Shown: positions 7,774 through 16,682 of the stretch, piece by piece
How the letters are laid out: every line of letters begins with the position of its first letter
How positions within the stretch are numbered: position 1 is the stretch's first letter
Assembly (NCBI RefSeq): GCF_900101395.1
Contig: NZ_FMZO01000006.1
Span: 1-64,000 of the forward strand
Length of the DNA: 64,000 nucleotides
Source of the DNA: Niabella drilacis
GTDB lineage: Bacteria > Bacteroidota > Bacteroidia > Chitinophagales > Chitinophagaceae
Direction of reading: 5' to 3'
Made by a program: the position numbers and the translations under genes
The notes under the pieces: model-generated
What the model saw: the letters and a program-made list of their open reading frames with translations, nothing else
What the model was told of the DNA's origin: nothing
The model's database searches: none

Positions 7774-8712
7774 TCATCCGATCGGGATCACATTAGGCGA
7801 AGGCTTTTTCTTCAGCTGCTCCGGCACGGCCAGGAGGATCTCATCACGCAGTGCTTTTACCAGCTTTTCCTTCAGAAAATCGCGGTGCACGGCCAGGCTT
7901 ACTTCCCTTACGGGAACGGGCTTTTTAAAATGCCGGATCAGCTGTTGCTGGCTTTTGGGCATCTGCAGGGTCACCAGCTCCGGCACGATCGTTACACCAT
8001 CGCTGATCTCCACCATACGCTTCAGGGTTTCCAGGCTGCCGGCTTCATATTCCAGACCGGAATGTTCTTTACTCTGCTGCTGCAATTCGCAGATGGAAAG
8101 GATCTGCGAGCGGAAACAATGGCCCTCCTCCAGCAGCCAGAGTTTGCTGGTATCGATATCCCGGGGCAGGATATACTGTTTTTCATACGCCCGGTTCTTC
8201 TTAGAGGTAAATACCATCAGTTCTTCGTAAAACAATACGTGTTCCGTAATGCCGGGCTCGCTCAGCGGGGTTACCAGGATCCCGGCATCAATTTTTTCAT
8301 CTTTCAGATAAGAAACGATCAGCTCGGTCATCAGCTCATGAATGATCAGCTTAATATCCGGGTATTTTTTTATAAAAGCAGGAACAAAGATGGGAAGCAG
8401 GTAGGGCGCCAGCGTAGGAATGATCCCGATGCGCAACTGACCGGAGATCTTTCCCTTCTGGTCTTCAATAAACCGGTTCAGCTCATTACGCGCGTGCAGC
8501 ACGCGCCGTGCATGCTCCAGTATGCCCTGCCCTGTAGACGTGGGCACCACCGGCAGTTTGCTTCGGTCAAAGATCTTCACCCCCAGCTCTTCCTCCAGCT
8601 TCTGTATCTGCATACTCAATGTGGGCTGGGTAATATAACAGGAATCCGCAGCTTTTATAAAGTTCCGGTGCACATCCACGGCAATGATGTATTCCAACTG
8701 CTGCAAGGTCAT
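7774..8712 (-). CDS. oxyR: LysR-type hydrogen peroxide sensor OxyR
   Basis: A 312-aa LysR-family regulator: winged helix-turn-helix at residues 1-60 (AADSCYITQPTLSMQIQKLE) and a periplasmic-binding-protein-like effector domain from about 90. The peroxide-sensing pair is present as EGHCFRSQILSIC, with cysteines at residues 199 and 208, the same numbers as in E. coli OxyR. Oxidation to a disulfide switches the protein to activate antioxidant genes. No catalase or peroxidase gene lies nearby, so its targets are elsewhere. The gene stands alone; the minus strand upstream carries TATCTTTA, one base from the -7 consensus. The non-coding tracts at 7399-7773 lie beyond its stop. Confidence 0.93.
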   Translation of the reverse strand: MTLQQLEYIIAVDVHRNFIKAADSCYITQPTLSMQIQKLEEELGVKIFDRSKLPVVPTSTGQGILEHARRVLHARNELNRFIEDQKGKISGQLRIGIIPTLAPYLLPIFVPAFIKKYPDIKLIIHELMTELIVSYLKDEKIDAGILVTPLSEPGITEHVLFYEELMVFTSKKNRAYEKQYILPRDIDTSKLWLLEEGHCFRSQILSICELQQQSKEHSGLEYEAGSLETLKRMVEISDGVTIVPELVTLQMPKSQQQLIRHFKKPVPVREVSLAVHRDFLKEKLVKALRDEILLAVPEQLKKKPSPNVIPIG

Positions 8713-8860
8713 AATTATCTGTTTTATCTATAAAGATAAACAAATGATTGATTCTAACTATATACGACAAAAGTACGGAAACGCCGGCCCCGCCTTGGCC
8801 GTTCACTGAAAATGCCCCTGCAAAGATCCCCCTTTGTGTTCCGGTGATACCAATAAGGGA

Positions 8861-9775
8861 TCAGATCTCTTCCAGCACTACCCTTTTATCAATAGCAAGG
8901 CGGTAACTTCCTCCTACTTTCAACGCGTAATTTTCCTTATCATGGCTAACCGGAAAATCAAAGCAAACGGGGTAACCATATTCCTTCACTTTATCCCAAA
9001 GCAGGTCTTTGAGATCCTCTCCAAAAGGGCGTGTGGTGTCCTGCAGATCGGTAAAGCGGCCGAAGATAAGGCCCGCCAGCTGGCTTAGCTTTCCACTGCG
9101 TTTCATCTGGTACAGCATGCGGTCGATACTGTATTTCTGTTCGCCGATATCTTCAATAAACAGGATCTTTCCTTTGGTTGACATATCTGACCGGGTGCCG
9201 ATGGCATTGACCAGCAGCGAAAGATTTCCTCCTGCAAGCTGCCCGGTTGCCGTACCGGCCCGGTTGTACCCCGAACCGGGTACTCTGTAGCAGGCCTTCA
9301 TGCCGCTAAGCGCCTGGCGCAACGACTGTACATACCGGTTCCGGTAGCCATTGTCGTTAAATGCTGCGGCCATGGGAGCATGCAGCCCTGCAATACCGAA
9401 ATTGCGAACAATATGATTGTGAAAAATAGTGATATCGCTGTATCCGATCACCCATTTGGGCCTTTTCCGGAATTTCCTGAAATTGATCCCATCAATGATC
9501 CGTCCCATACCATAGCCGCCGCGGCCGCAAAGCACGGCCTGCACACCATCGTCGTCCAGCATCTGCTGCAGGTCCAGCAGTCGTTCCTCATCCGTTCCCG
9601 AAAAATAGCTGGCAGAGGGTCCACCCAGTGTTTGCCCTGTCTTTACGACAAACCCCCACTGTTGCAGCACACGTATACATGTTGCCGCTTTAGCCGCATC
9701 CATATAGCCTGCAGGACACACGATCCCGATCGTGTCGCCTTTTTTCAAAGAAGGAGGTAATATTATACGCTTCAT
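8861..9775 (-). CDS. LD-carboxypeptidase, S66 family (cytoplasmic form)
   Basis: A 304-aa serine peptidase of family S66 (LdcA/MccF fold). The nucleophile is Ser113 in GYSDIT, with Glu208 in FIEDIGE and His278 in VSHDKENYAL completing the triad; GRGGYGMGRI at 84-93 is the conserved N-lobe loop. LdcA enzymes cut the terminal D-Ala from tetrapeptides during murein recycling; MccF-like members instead disarm peptide antibiotics. There is no signal peptide, so it should act in the cytoplasm. It follows its paralogue (9784-10812) by 8 bp and is surely cotranscribed with it. Confidence 0.9.
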   Translation of the reverse strand: MKRIILPPSLKKGDTIGIVCPAGYMDAAKAATCIRVLQQWGFVVKTGQTLGGPSASYFSGTDEERLLDLQQMLDDDGVQAVLCGRGGYGMGRIIDGINFRKFRKRPKWVIGYSDITIFHNHIVRNFGIAGLHAPMAAAFNDNGYRNRYVQSLRQALSGMKACYRVPGSGYNRAGTATGQLAGGNLSLLVNAIGTRSDMSTKGKILFIEDIGEQKYSIDRMLYQMKRSGKLSQLAGLIFGRFTDLQDTTRPFGEDLKDLLWDKVKEYGYPVCFDFPVSHDKENYALKVGGSYRLAIDKRVVLEEI

Positions 9776-9783
9776 ATGATACT

Positions 9784-10812
9784 TTATATACTGGTTAAGG
9801 TGGCTCCGTCTGCAGTGACCGATAACCGGTGCTCAACGCCACAGCGCAATGCATAATTATTGATCTGGTGCCCCACCGGAAAATCGAAACAAACAGGGTA
9901 GTTATACGCTTTTACTTTCTCCAGCACGATATCATAGATATTTTTGCCGAACTGCTCATCCAGCGGATCCTGTTTGATCTTCATTCCGCCAACGATCAGC
10001 CCTGCCAATCCTGATAACTTGCCCGTACGCTTCAGGTTCCAGAACATACGGTCAATACTGTACAGGTATTCGCCCGTATCTTCCACAAACAGGATCCGGC
10101 CATAAGTATTGATATCCGACGCAGATCCGGCAAGGGTCTCGATCGTTTTAAGATTACCGCCCACCAGCGGAGCCATGGCCGTTCCCGGTCTGTTTAATTT
10201 ATTAAACGCTTCCGCTGTATAGCTCATTTTTTCACCCGTCAGCGCCCTCCGGATCGATTCGATCGTATCTTTCTGCAACGGATCTGCCGTTTCCCAGATA
10301 TCCGGGAAGCTGTTGCACATTTTGGAATGAATAGAAGCAATCCCGAAATTCCGGTTAATATGGGCATGCAGTACCGTAATATCGCTGAACCCGATGATCC
10401 ATTTCGGACGGGCTTTAAACCGGTCCCAGTTCAGCTCATCCACGATCCTTACGGACCCGTAGCCCCCGCGGGCACACATAATGGCTTTTATCTCCGGGTC
10501 GTCGAGCATCTTCTGCAGGTCCTCCCTGCGTTCTGCATCGGTGCCCCCAAATGTAAAATCCCGCTTACCGATGGTATAGCCCAGCCGTACCTTAAAGCCC
10601 CATTGCTGCATCAGTGTAGCTGCGGGCAGGATCCCCTCCCGCATGATAAATCCTGCGGGGGCCGTAATGCCGATCATATCGCCGGGTTTCAGATAGGGAG
10701 GGATGATGCCCTTATTATCGGTTCCCGTAACGCCGGCGTTGACCATGGCCGCCGGCATACCCGCCGCCGCCAGCAGCGTTAATGAAGATTGCACAAAGGT
10801 TTTCCGATTCAT
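9784..10812 (-). CDS. LD-carboxypeptidase, S66 family (exported form)
   Basis: A 342-aa paralogue of the adjacent gene with the same catalytic set: Ser143 in GFSDIT, Glu244 in FVEDTGE and His315 in VGHQINNYAL. Unlike the neighbour it has an N-terminal extension of about 35 residues that reads as a signal or twin-arginine-like leader (MNRKTFVQSS, then a hydrophobic Ala-rich core), so it is likely exported to the periplasm. The pair may trim muropeptides on both sides of the membrane. It is the first gene of the two-gene unit; TATCTTAG upstream on the minus strand is a partial -7 match. Confidence 0.88.
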   Translation of the reverse strand: MNRKTFVQSSLTLLAAAGMPAAMVNAGVTGTDNKGIIPPYLKPGDMIGITAPAGFIMREGILPAATLMQQWGFKVRLGYTIGKRDFTFGGTDAERREDLQKMLDDPEIKAIMCARGGYGSVRIVDELNWDRFKARPKWIIGFSDITVLHAHINRNFGIASIHSKMCNSFPDIWETADPLQKDTIESIRRALTGEKMSYTAEAFNKLNRPGTAMAPLVGGNLKTIETLAGSASDINTYGRILFVEDTGEYLYSIDRMFWNLKRTGKLSGLAGLIVGGMKIKQDPLDEQFGKNIYDIVLEKVKAYNYPVCFDFPVGHQINNYALRCGVEHRLSVTADGATLTSI

Positions 10813-11006
10813 AGCTGCTAAGATAGGATCGGGAATCTATATTATAAGCACTAAATTCCAAATACCCGAATTCATTGAAATGTAACATGAGCCCCGCATG
10901 GCACCCTGTAAGAAGCAAAACGAAGCCTGCATCAATCCATCACCCAACCAACAACATTTCACGTCTCGCCCCGCAACTGATCTGTCAAAAGTAAAAGGTT
11001 CCCATA

Positions 11007-12257
11007 TCAAACCTCTAATCCAGCCTTAACCTGAAATTTTGCGCCTGTGAGCCGGGTCACTACCATTGCAGCAACGGTATTACCGGTTGCATTCAGAACG
11101 GTGGCCAGCGGATCTACCAGGGTGCCGATGATCATTACCGCGGGCACAGTCTCCGCAGGCAGACGATAGGCAGCAATCATCAACAACTCACCGATGTATC
11201 CCCCGTTCGGGATCCCGCCTTCTACCATACTGCACAGCACCGTGATCCCCAGGGCGAGGATAAGATGCTGCGGATCAAAAAAATTCCACCCCAGCATCTG
11301 GAATACCACGTAGATCTTGACAATCGCTGAAATGGACGATCCGTTTTTATGTAACGTGGTGCCCAGCGGGATCACAACATTGGCAACGGACGCGGGGATA
11401 CCGATACGGTCAGCAGCAACCAGGTTTGCCGGCATGGTAGCGAGGCTGCTGCAGGTGCTTACAGCCGTAAGAGACGGCACCATATTATTTTTCCAGAACA
11501 GGCGTATCCCTTTACGGCCATTGGCAACAAAAGCATATAATGTAAAAAAGATAAAAAAGTACAGGATGCCGGTTCCATAATATAATGCCATCGGCTTTGC
11601 ATAAAACCCAAACAACTGTGGTCCCAGGTCGGCAGCCTGGTAAGCAATATATGCACCCAGTCCTACCGGCGCTCCTTTCATGATCAGCAGCAGCAGGTTC
11701 TTCATTACCTCATTGCCGGCCACCAACCAATCGAGAAAGGGTTTTGCTTTTGGCCCCGACCGGCGCACCGCTGTCCCGAGCAGCAAGGCAAATACCAGCA
11801 ATGCCAGCATATTCTGCCGCGACAGCAACTGGTAAAATTCTCCTACCGTAAAAAATGCCACCAGGCGCTCTCCCCAGTTCCGGTGATCGCCCTCCGGAAC
11901 CATAGCTGCGGCCCCCTGGTCTGCCATCGGTATCGCCGGGGGAAACAGCCAGGCCATCAAGATGGTAAAAACTGCTGCCAGGAGCACAAAGGCCAGGAAC
12001 GTTATGGCCATTGCCGCCAATATCCGCCCCAGCCGGTTCTTTTGCTCAATGGCCGCAACAGATACGGCAATGGCAAAAAAAACCAGGGGCACCACCGTAA
12101 CAAAAAGCAGGTTCAGGAAGATATCACCCACCGGCTTCAAAACAGGAACTATTTTGGGAAAGAAAACACCGGTTATCCCCCCTGCAACCATCCCCGCCAG
12201 CAGCAAAATGATACCGGAATAGCTGCGCCACAATTGTTTGCCTGAAAACTTTGCCAT
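11007..12257 (-). CDS. Dicarboxylate/amino acid:cation symporter (DAACS family)
   Basis: An inner-membrane secondary transporter of the glutamate/C4-dicarboxylate family. Eight helices and the two re-entrant loops are discernible: the serine-rich STCSSLATMP loop, PLGTTLHKNGSSI and the GIPNGGYIGELL and DPLATVLNATGN segments that bind cation and substrate. An ATG at 12293 would add 12 residues, but MAKFSGKQLWRS at 12257 is the more likely start, giving 416 aa. Substrate cannot be told between glutamate, aspartate and C4-dicarboxylates. The gene is alone on its strand, with family B copy 2 behind its promoter region. Confidence 0.88.
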   Translation of the reverse strand: MAKFSGKQLWRSYSGIILLLAGMVAGGITGVFFPKIVPVLKPVGDIFLNLLFVTVVPLVFFAIAVSVAAIEQKNRLGRILAAMAITFLAFVLLAAVFTILMAWLFPPAIPMADQGAAAMVPEGDHRNWGERLVAFFTVGEFYQLLSRQNMLALLVFALLLGTAVRRSGPKAKPFLDWLVAGNEVMKNLLLLIMKGAPVGLGAYIAYQAADLGPQLFGFYAKPMALYYGTGILYFFIFFTLYAFVANGRKGIRLFWKNNMVPSLTAVSTCSSLATMPANLVAADRIGIPASVANVVIPLGTTLHKNGSSISAIVKIYVVFQMLGWNFFDPQHLILALGITVLCSMVEGGIPNGGYIGELLMIAAYRLPAETVPAVMIIGTLVDPLATVLNATGNTVAAMVVTRLTGAKFQVKAGLEV

Positions 12258-12488
12258 AATGCGATCTGTACTTATAAATATAGGTAAAATCACGCACTAT
12301 CTGCAGGGGCCCTTTGCCGGGATGCTGTCCAAATGGTCGCATTCCTATAAACGCGATGTAACACATCACTTGTTTCCGGGTCTATTGAACGACGATAGGC
12401 ATACAAGATGAGACAGGAACAGACCCTGAAATAAATTCAGGAATACATGGTCCGGGATGACATCTTCAGGATGCACATACAATAACCC

Positions 12489-12801
12489 CGTTAGCTATCG
12501 CATGTGCGTCAAGCTAAACAGCTAACCCCGAATGGGGTTATGGCTGTATTGGCGGCGGTGTTACCGCCGGCTCGTTTACGATCGGTTTGCATTGAACCCC
12601 GTTGGGGTTCAACCAGGGATCTTGATCATGAACCACGCATTTCACGCAGGGTTCATCGAATGTCCCTTTCATAAAACAGGACCTCTGGATCCCGGATGCT
12701 TAAGGAAACGACATTAACAGAAGCAGTACCAATCCTATGCCATGGTTACCGGCAATCCCCTACCGGCAAAAATTAATCCGACGAACATCCGATCGCTATC
12801 G
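12489..12801 (+). repeat. Repeat family B, copy 2 (MITE-like)
   Basis: A copy of about 313 bp in the dctA-like to ABC-F gap. Its ends (AGCTATCGCATGTGCGTCA near 12493 and the complement of AGCGATCGGATGTTCGTC near 12798) are diverged inverted repeats. Internal hairpins AACCCCgaatGGGGTT and TTGAACCCCgttGGGGTTCAA are well preserved. Boundaries are approximate. Confidence 0.65.
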
Positions 12802-12851
12802 AAGCAGCATGACATTACAATTTGGAATGCGCCCCCCTGAGACAGAGCCTG

Positions 12852-12883
12852 TTTGCTACAACCAGGTAAAATCCGTACCTTTG
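12852..12883 (+). promoter_or_regulatory. Promoter of the ABC-F gene
   Basis: TTTG at 12852-12855 and TACCTTTG at 12876-12883 are separated by 20 bp, an excellent match to the Bacteroidota -33/-7 promoter. Transcription should begin near 12890, leaving a leader of about 105 nt before the ATG at 12996. The leader contains a minimal open frame ATG-TAA at 12914-12919. Confidence 0.65.
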
Positions 12884-12995
12884 CACCTCAACGCAATCTT
12901 ATTTCATAAGCACATGTAATCAACTCTTTCTTTTAAGACAACAGGAACAAGGCCCGACCAGGCTGTTATTTTATCCAATCCTTAAAGAAAGAAAC

Positions 12996-14594
12996 ATGCT
13001 GACACTTCAGAACCTGTCTTATACCCATCCCGATAAAGAGCCCCTCTTCAGTAATCTTCATCTTACGGTCAACCGCCATGATAAAGCAGCGCTGATCGGC
13101 AACAATGGAGCCGGAAAATCAACCCTGCTCCGGGTGATCGCAGGCCAGCTGCGGCCTTCGGCCGGGCATATTGATCCAGATCCACACCCCTACTATGTAC
13201 CCCAGGCATTTGGGCAATACAACCATTTTACTATTGCCCGGGCACTGGGTGTTGAAAGCAAAAGGAATGCGCTGAAAGCCATACTCAGCGGTCATACATC
13301 AGAAGAAAACTTCACAGCACTTGATGATGACTGGACCATTGAAGAGCGGTGTACCGAGGCGCTGCAATACTGGGAACTGGAGGATCTCGACCTGTCGCAA
13401 CCCATGCAAACCCTGAGCGGTGGTCAGAAGACAAAAGTATTCCTGGCCGGGATGAGCATTCACCAGCCCGGGTTCATTCTTTTAGATGAGCCCAGCAACC
13501 ACCTGGATGCAGGGGGCCGGCAATTGTTATATCGTTTTATACAATCCACACAGGCAACCCTCATCGTTGTAAGCCACGACCGGGTATTGCTGAATCTGTT
13601 AAACACGGTTTTTGAGCTGGACAAACGGGGCATCACGGTTTACGGTGGTAATTACGATTTTTATACAGCGCAAAAAAAAATGGCACAGGAATCTCTGAAC
13701 CAGGACATCCAAAACAGGGAAAAAGCGCTCCGGAAAGCCCGCGAAAAAGAGCGGGAGACACTGGAACGCCAGCAAAAGCTGGATGCACGCGGAAAAGCCA
13801 AACAGGAGAAAGCCGGTGTTGCCCGCATTATGATGAATACGCTCCGAAACAACGCAGAACGCAGTACCGCCAGAATCAGCAACGCACATGCCGAAAAAAC
13901 AGGAAGTATCTCACAGGAACTCCGGGAGCTGCGCTCCGCGTTACCGGACGCAGATAAAATGAAAATGGGATGGGAACATTCTTCCTTGCACAAAGGCAAA
14001 GTGCTGGTTACCGCCGCGGCGATCAACTATGGATACAGCACACAGCCCCTGTGGAGCAAGCCCCTTTCGTTCCAGATCCTCAGCGGAGAACGGATCGCCC
14101 TTCAGGGACTGAACGGTTCCGGTAAAAGCACCCTGCTCCAGCTCATAACAGGGACACGCGCTCCCCGAACCGGCACCCTTTACCGGGCCGAAAGTCAAGC
14201 GGTTTATATCGACCAGGATTACTCCCTTATCAATAATACGCTGAGCGTTTACGAACAGGCCCTACAATTCAATACAACTGCCCTGCAGGAACACGAAGTA
14301 AAGATCCGGCTGAACCGGTTCCTGTTTACACCGGAATACTGGAACAAGCCCTGCGGTACCTTGAGCGGAGGGGAGCGCATGCGCCTGATGCTCTGTTGCC
14401 TCACCATTGGCAACCATGCACCGGATATCATCATTTTAGACGAGCCGACCAATAACCTGGACCTGCAGAACATCGGGATCCTCACAGCCGCCGTTAATGA
14501 ATACAAGGGTACGCTGATCGTGGTATCACATGACCCTTATTTCCTGGAACAGATCCATATCGGGAAAACGATCCGGCTGAAAGCATCCGGGTGA
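12996..14594 (+). CDS. ABC-F family ATPase (ribosome-associated type)
   Basis: A 532-aa protein with two ABC ATPase domains and no membrane domain. Walker A motifs GNNGAGKST (35-43) and GLNGSGKST (about 370), signatures LSGGQKTK and LSGGERMR, and Walker B with DEPSNHLD and DEPTNNLD. The linker at about 220-320 is very Lys/Arg/Glu-rich and helical, the P-site tRNA interaction motif region of ABC-F factors. Such proteins act on stalled or antibiotic-bound ribosomes, or in translation control; resistance cannot be inferred from sequence alone. It has a good promoter and a leader of about 105 nt, a setting in which some ABC-F genes are regulated by attenuation. Confidence 0.9.
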   Translation: MLTLQNLSYTHPDKEPLFSNLHLTVNRHDKAALIGNNGAGKSTLLRVIAGQLRPSAGHIDPDPHPYYVPQAFGQYNHFTIARALGVESKRNALKAILSGHTSEENFTALDDDWTIEERCTEALQYWELEDLDLSQPMQTLSGGQKTKVFLAGMSIHQPGFILLDEPSNHLDAGGRQLLYRFIQSTQATLIVVSHDRVLLNLLNTVFELDKRGITVYGGNYDFYTAQKKMAQESLNQDIQNREKALRKAREKERETLERQQKLDARGKAKQEKAGVARIMMNTLRNNAERSTARISNAHAEKTGSISQELRELRSALPDADKMKMGWEHSSLHKGKVLVTAAAINYGYSTQPLWSKPLSFQILSGERIALQGLNGSGKSTLLQLITGTRAPRTGTLYRAESQAVYIDQDYSLINNTLSVYEQALQFNTTALQEHEVKIRLNRFLFTPEYWNKPCGTLSGGERMRLMLCCLTIGNHAPDIIILDEPTNNLDLQNIGILTAAVNEYKGTLIVVSHDPYFLEQIHIGKTIRLKASG

Positions 14595-14643
14595 TTCGGT
14601 TGAATTACATTTCCGTTTTTCCATACCCGGTAGTCCCTGCGGG

Positions 14644-14853
14644 CTATCCGGAACTATCCGTCTTTTTCCGGTAGTCATCCGTCAACATTCCTGAAAATCC
14701 CCAGTTCTCCGCGTCGATCTCCTGGATCACAATATGAATATGCTCCGGCTTTTTGCCAAGGACATTCACCAGTGTTCCGGTAAACTGTTGTACGATCTGT
14801 TCCTTTTGATCCCGGGTAATACCCCGGGTTACCTGTAAATTGATATATGGCAT
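14644..14853 (-). CDS. 4-oxalocrotonate tautomerase family enzyme
   Basis: A 69-aa protein of the 4-OT superfamily. Pro2 (MPYINLQVT), exposed after removal of the initiator Met, is the catalytic base; the beta-alpha-beta layout with HIHIVIQEID is typical. Members isomerise enol/keto acids as hexamers. The substrate is unknown and no catabolic gene cluster is nearby. It is convergent with the ABC-F gene, whose stop is 49 bp away. Confidence 0.85.
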   Translation of the reverse strand: MPYINLQVTRGITRDQKEQIVQQFTGTLVNVLGKKPEHIHIVIQEIDAENWGFSGMLTDDYRKKTDSSG

Positions 14854-14974
14854 AATAAAGATGATTTATTGCAATGCCGGTATACCGGGCGCGTGCCGTT
14901 CTGGTTACCGGTATTATTTATAAGCAACAGTTGTCCCTGCCACTACAGCAGGTTACCTGCAACATCCCGGGCCG

Positions 14975-15403
14975 CTAAACGACCTCCCAGGCTTCAATAC
15001 CACCAGCAATAACGTCAAATAACCGGTTTGCTTCAATATCTGCAGTACTTTGAAGCTGCGTGAATTTTTCCGGGTCACGGGTCATTAGTTTTTTCAGCAG
15101 GTGCTGAAATTCATAGTTCAGCTGCCCCTCCTGTACCTTTATCCGGATTGCTGAAGATGCCCTCCCGATCTTCGTCTGGTCAAACCGGTATCCTCTGCGC
15201 AATGCTTCTTCATATACTGTGGTCAGATAGGCATTGATCGCCGCTACTGGTCTTTGCAGACCTTTAAACCGGTTAAGCTGCGGATGATTCCTATACCCGG
15301 CCGTTCTGCCTTCCAGAACATGTTTGGCAAGCAGGGTCTCCCGCCAGAGGGCAACAAGCCCCCTGGCATCCAGGTACTTCGGATGTAGCGACCAGAGCCT
15401 CAT
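14975..15403 (-). CDS. Pyrimidine-dimer DNA glycosylase/endonuclease V-type protein
   Basis: A 142-aa protein starting MRLWSLHPKYLDARGLVALWRE, which is characteristic of the T4 endonuclease V-related family (PF03013 as I recall it). These enzymes cleave the glycosidic bond of UV-induced pyrimidine dimers and nick the strand; His8 and the basic N-terminal half fit DNA binding. Length is normal for the bacterial members. It lies upstream of the tautomerase gene on the same strand, 121 bp apart, without evidence of cotranscription. Confidence 0.8.
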   Translation of the reverse strand: MRLWSLHPKYLDARGLVALWRETLLAKHVLEGRTAGYRNHPQLNRFKGLQRPVAAINAYLTTVYEEALRRGYRFDQTKIGRASSAIRIKVQEGQLNYEFQHLLKKLMTRDPEKFTQLQSTADIEANRLFDVIAGGIEAWEVV

Positions 15404-15547
15404 CTTTTAATTGTTGCAATGAACCATATATAAAGATCGGAAATCCCCCGGGAATAATAAAAACAGGGTCGGGCGGCCGGAACAGTAAAGGGCAAAAAAA
15501 TTATTTTATTTCTTAATAAAAATATTATTTATATATGAAAATTTTCG

Positions 15548-15612
15548 TACCTTTACCCCAGTGTTTTTCATAGGTTAGCAACGGCCAGCTCTTTTCAGGG
15601 CAGGCCTTTTTT
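15548..15612 (+). ncRNA. Candidate small RNA with intrinsic terminator
   Basis: Between two minus-strand genes, the plus strand carries TACCTTTA (15548-15555), one base from the -7 consensus, after an A+T-rich stretch. A hairpin GGCCAGC/GCAGGCC (15583-15606, one A-A mismatch, 10-nt loop) is followed by six T (15607-15612). A transcript of about 50 nt would stand alone between genes of opposite strand. No RNA family was recognised and no convincing -33 element was found. Confidence 0.4.
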
Positions 15613-15657
15613 ATATCCGTCTGATTTTTAATGAAATCCCCGCCTTACGCCGGCACT

Positions 15658-15981
15658 CTATTTTTTCTTTTTCACAATTTCATTATAGGCAGACAGCAGG
15701 GCTTCTGTAACCAGTTGTACCGCAACGGAACTGAGCGCAAAGGTGGTGGCGCCTTTTTCGCCCCATTTATTGGGAACGGGATAAATATTGGTGGGATCCA
15801 TCCTGCAAAAAACGGCCTGCTCCCCGGGGCTTAAAAAGATATTAGCGGTATGATCTTTATCAAGGTAGGTTGCAAACATACGCCTGCCGGTAACTTTAAA
15901 CCCCATTCGTTCAAAATGTGGCCGGGCCTCGGTTCCCGGAAAAGAAAGGGCAAGAGCTGTAAATGCATTCTTTGTGATCAT
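15658..15981 (-). CDS. MmcQ/YjbR family protein
   Basis: A 107-aa protein of the MmcQ/YjbR fold. The start FTALALSFPGTEARPHFERMGFKV and the middle RMFATYLDKDHTANIFLSPGEQ are typical. The family has a double-wing fold related to DNA-binding modules, but its biochemical role is not established. It stands alone between family A copy 3 and the candidate small RNA. Confidence 0.8.
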   Translation of the reverse strand: MITKNAFTALALSFPGTEARPHFERMGFKVTGRRMFATYLDKDHTANIFLSPGEQAVFCRMDPTNIYPVPNKWGEKGATTFALSSVAVQLVTEALLSAYNEIVKKKK

Positions 15982-16196
15982 TGTATCTTCTATGATTTAT
16001 ATCGCCCTTGCGGACTTTAGCCCTGCAGCGCCGGCCTGCTACCGGCAATGCATTACTTACGGGCGGTTCTAACCCGGAATACCGAAACACCGCTGTACGT
16101 TGTCCCGATGATGCCAGCGGCATTATCTCAAGCATACGCCGGTTCCGATACCCGTATGTTGAATATACAAAACTTTTTTCAAGCCTGCGGTACATG
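15982..16196. other. Gene-free stretch upstream of repeat A copy 3
   Basis: Frames here give short, compositionally odd translations on both strands with no recognisable domain. I see no gene, RNA or clear promoter. Confidence 0.4.
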
Positions 16197-16439
16197 CAGG
16201 GCAAACGCATCTGATTTCAGCATTGTTCAGCTCCGGAGGAGCAGCGTGTTTATAGTAATCTGCTGTTTTATCAACCCGGCTCCTGTAGGAGCCGCGTGTT
16301 TGTTGGGCCCGAAATTTTACACGGCTCCTACAGGAGCCGGCTTTTTTCTTTAATACCTTGCTATAAACACGCGGCACTTACAGTACCTGAAAATGCTCCT
16401 GGTGTGCTCTTTTCACCCAATTTGGATGCGTTTGCCCTG
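16197..16439 (-). repeat. Repeat family A, copy 3 (MITE-like, inverted, intact)
   Basis: A 243-bp element in the opposite orientation to copy 2. Its ends CAGGGCAAACGCATC (from 16197) and GATGCGTTTGCCCTG (to 16439) are perfect inverted repeats over the outer 15 bp. Internal hairpins include CGGCTCCTgtAGGAGCCG and CGGCTCCTacAGGAGCCG. The flanks CGGTACAT and CGGTATCAT agree apart from one inserted base, consistent with a target duplication of about 9 bp. Confidence 0.8.
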
Positions 16440-16682
16440 CGGTATCATTTAATTGCCGCCGATGCCCTGATCACCCAGCGGATTTGCAGAAACCGATCAG
16501 CGGGACGGCCCGCAGGAAACGGTCCGAGAATGGTTCCGCTGCTCTATGCAGCTTTCCCGATGCAGGTCTATGCCAGCTGCACGCTTCGTCTTTTTTATGC
16601 ATTGCTCATCCCGCTTCAGTACCGGCTTTTTATTATATTTACCGCTCTTACCGACCCGTACCACTAAATACGTTCTCTTAAA

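Noticed and set aside
7885-8733. A 282-codon plus-strand frame inside oxyR
   Set aside because: It runs antisense to a well-conserved LysR gene and has no recognisable domain; the length follows from the GC bias of the true frame.
16039-16210. Minus-strand frames upstream of the YjbR gene as a gene remnant
   Set aside because: The translation is Arg/Ser-rich without motifs and overlaps the repeat border; no homology could be suggested.
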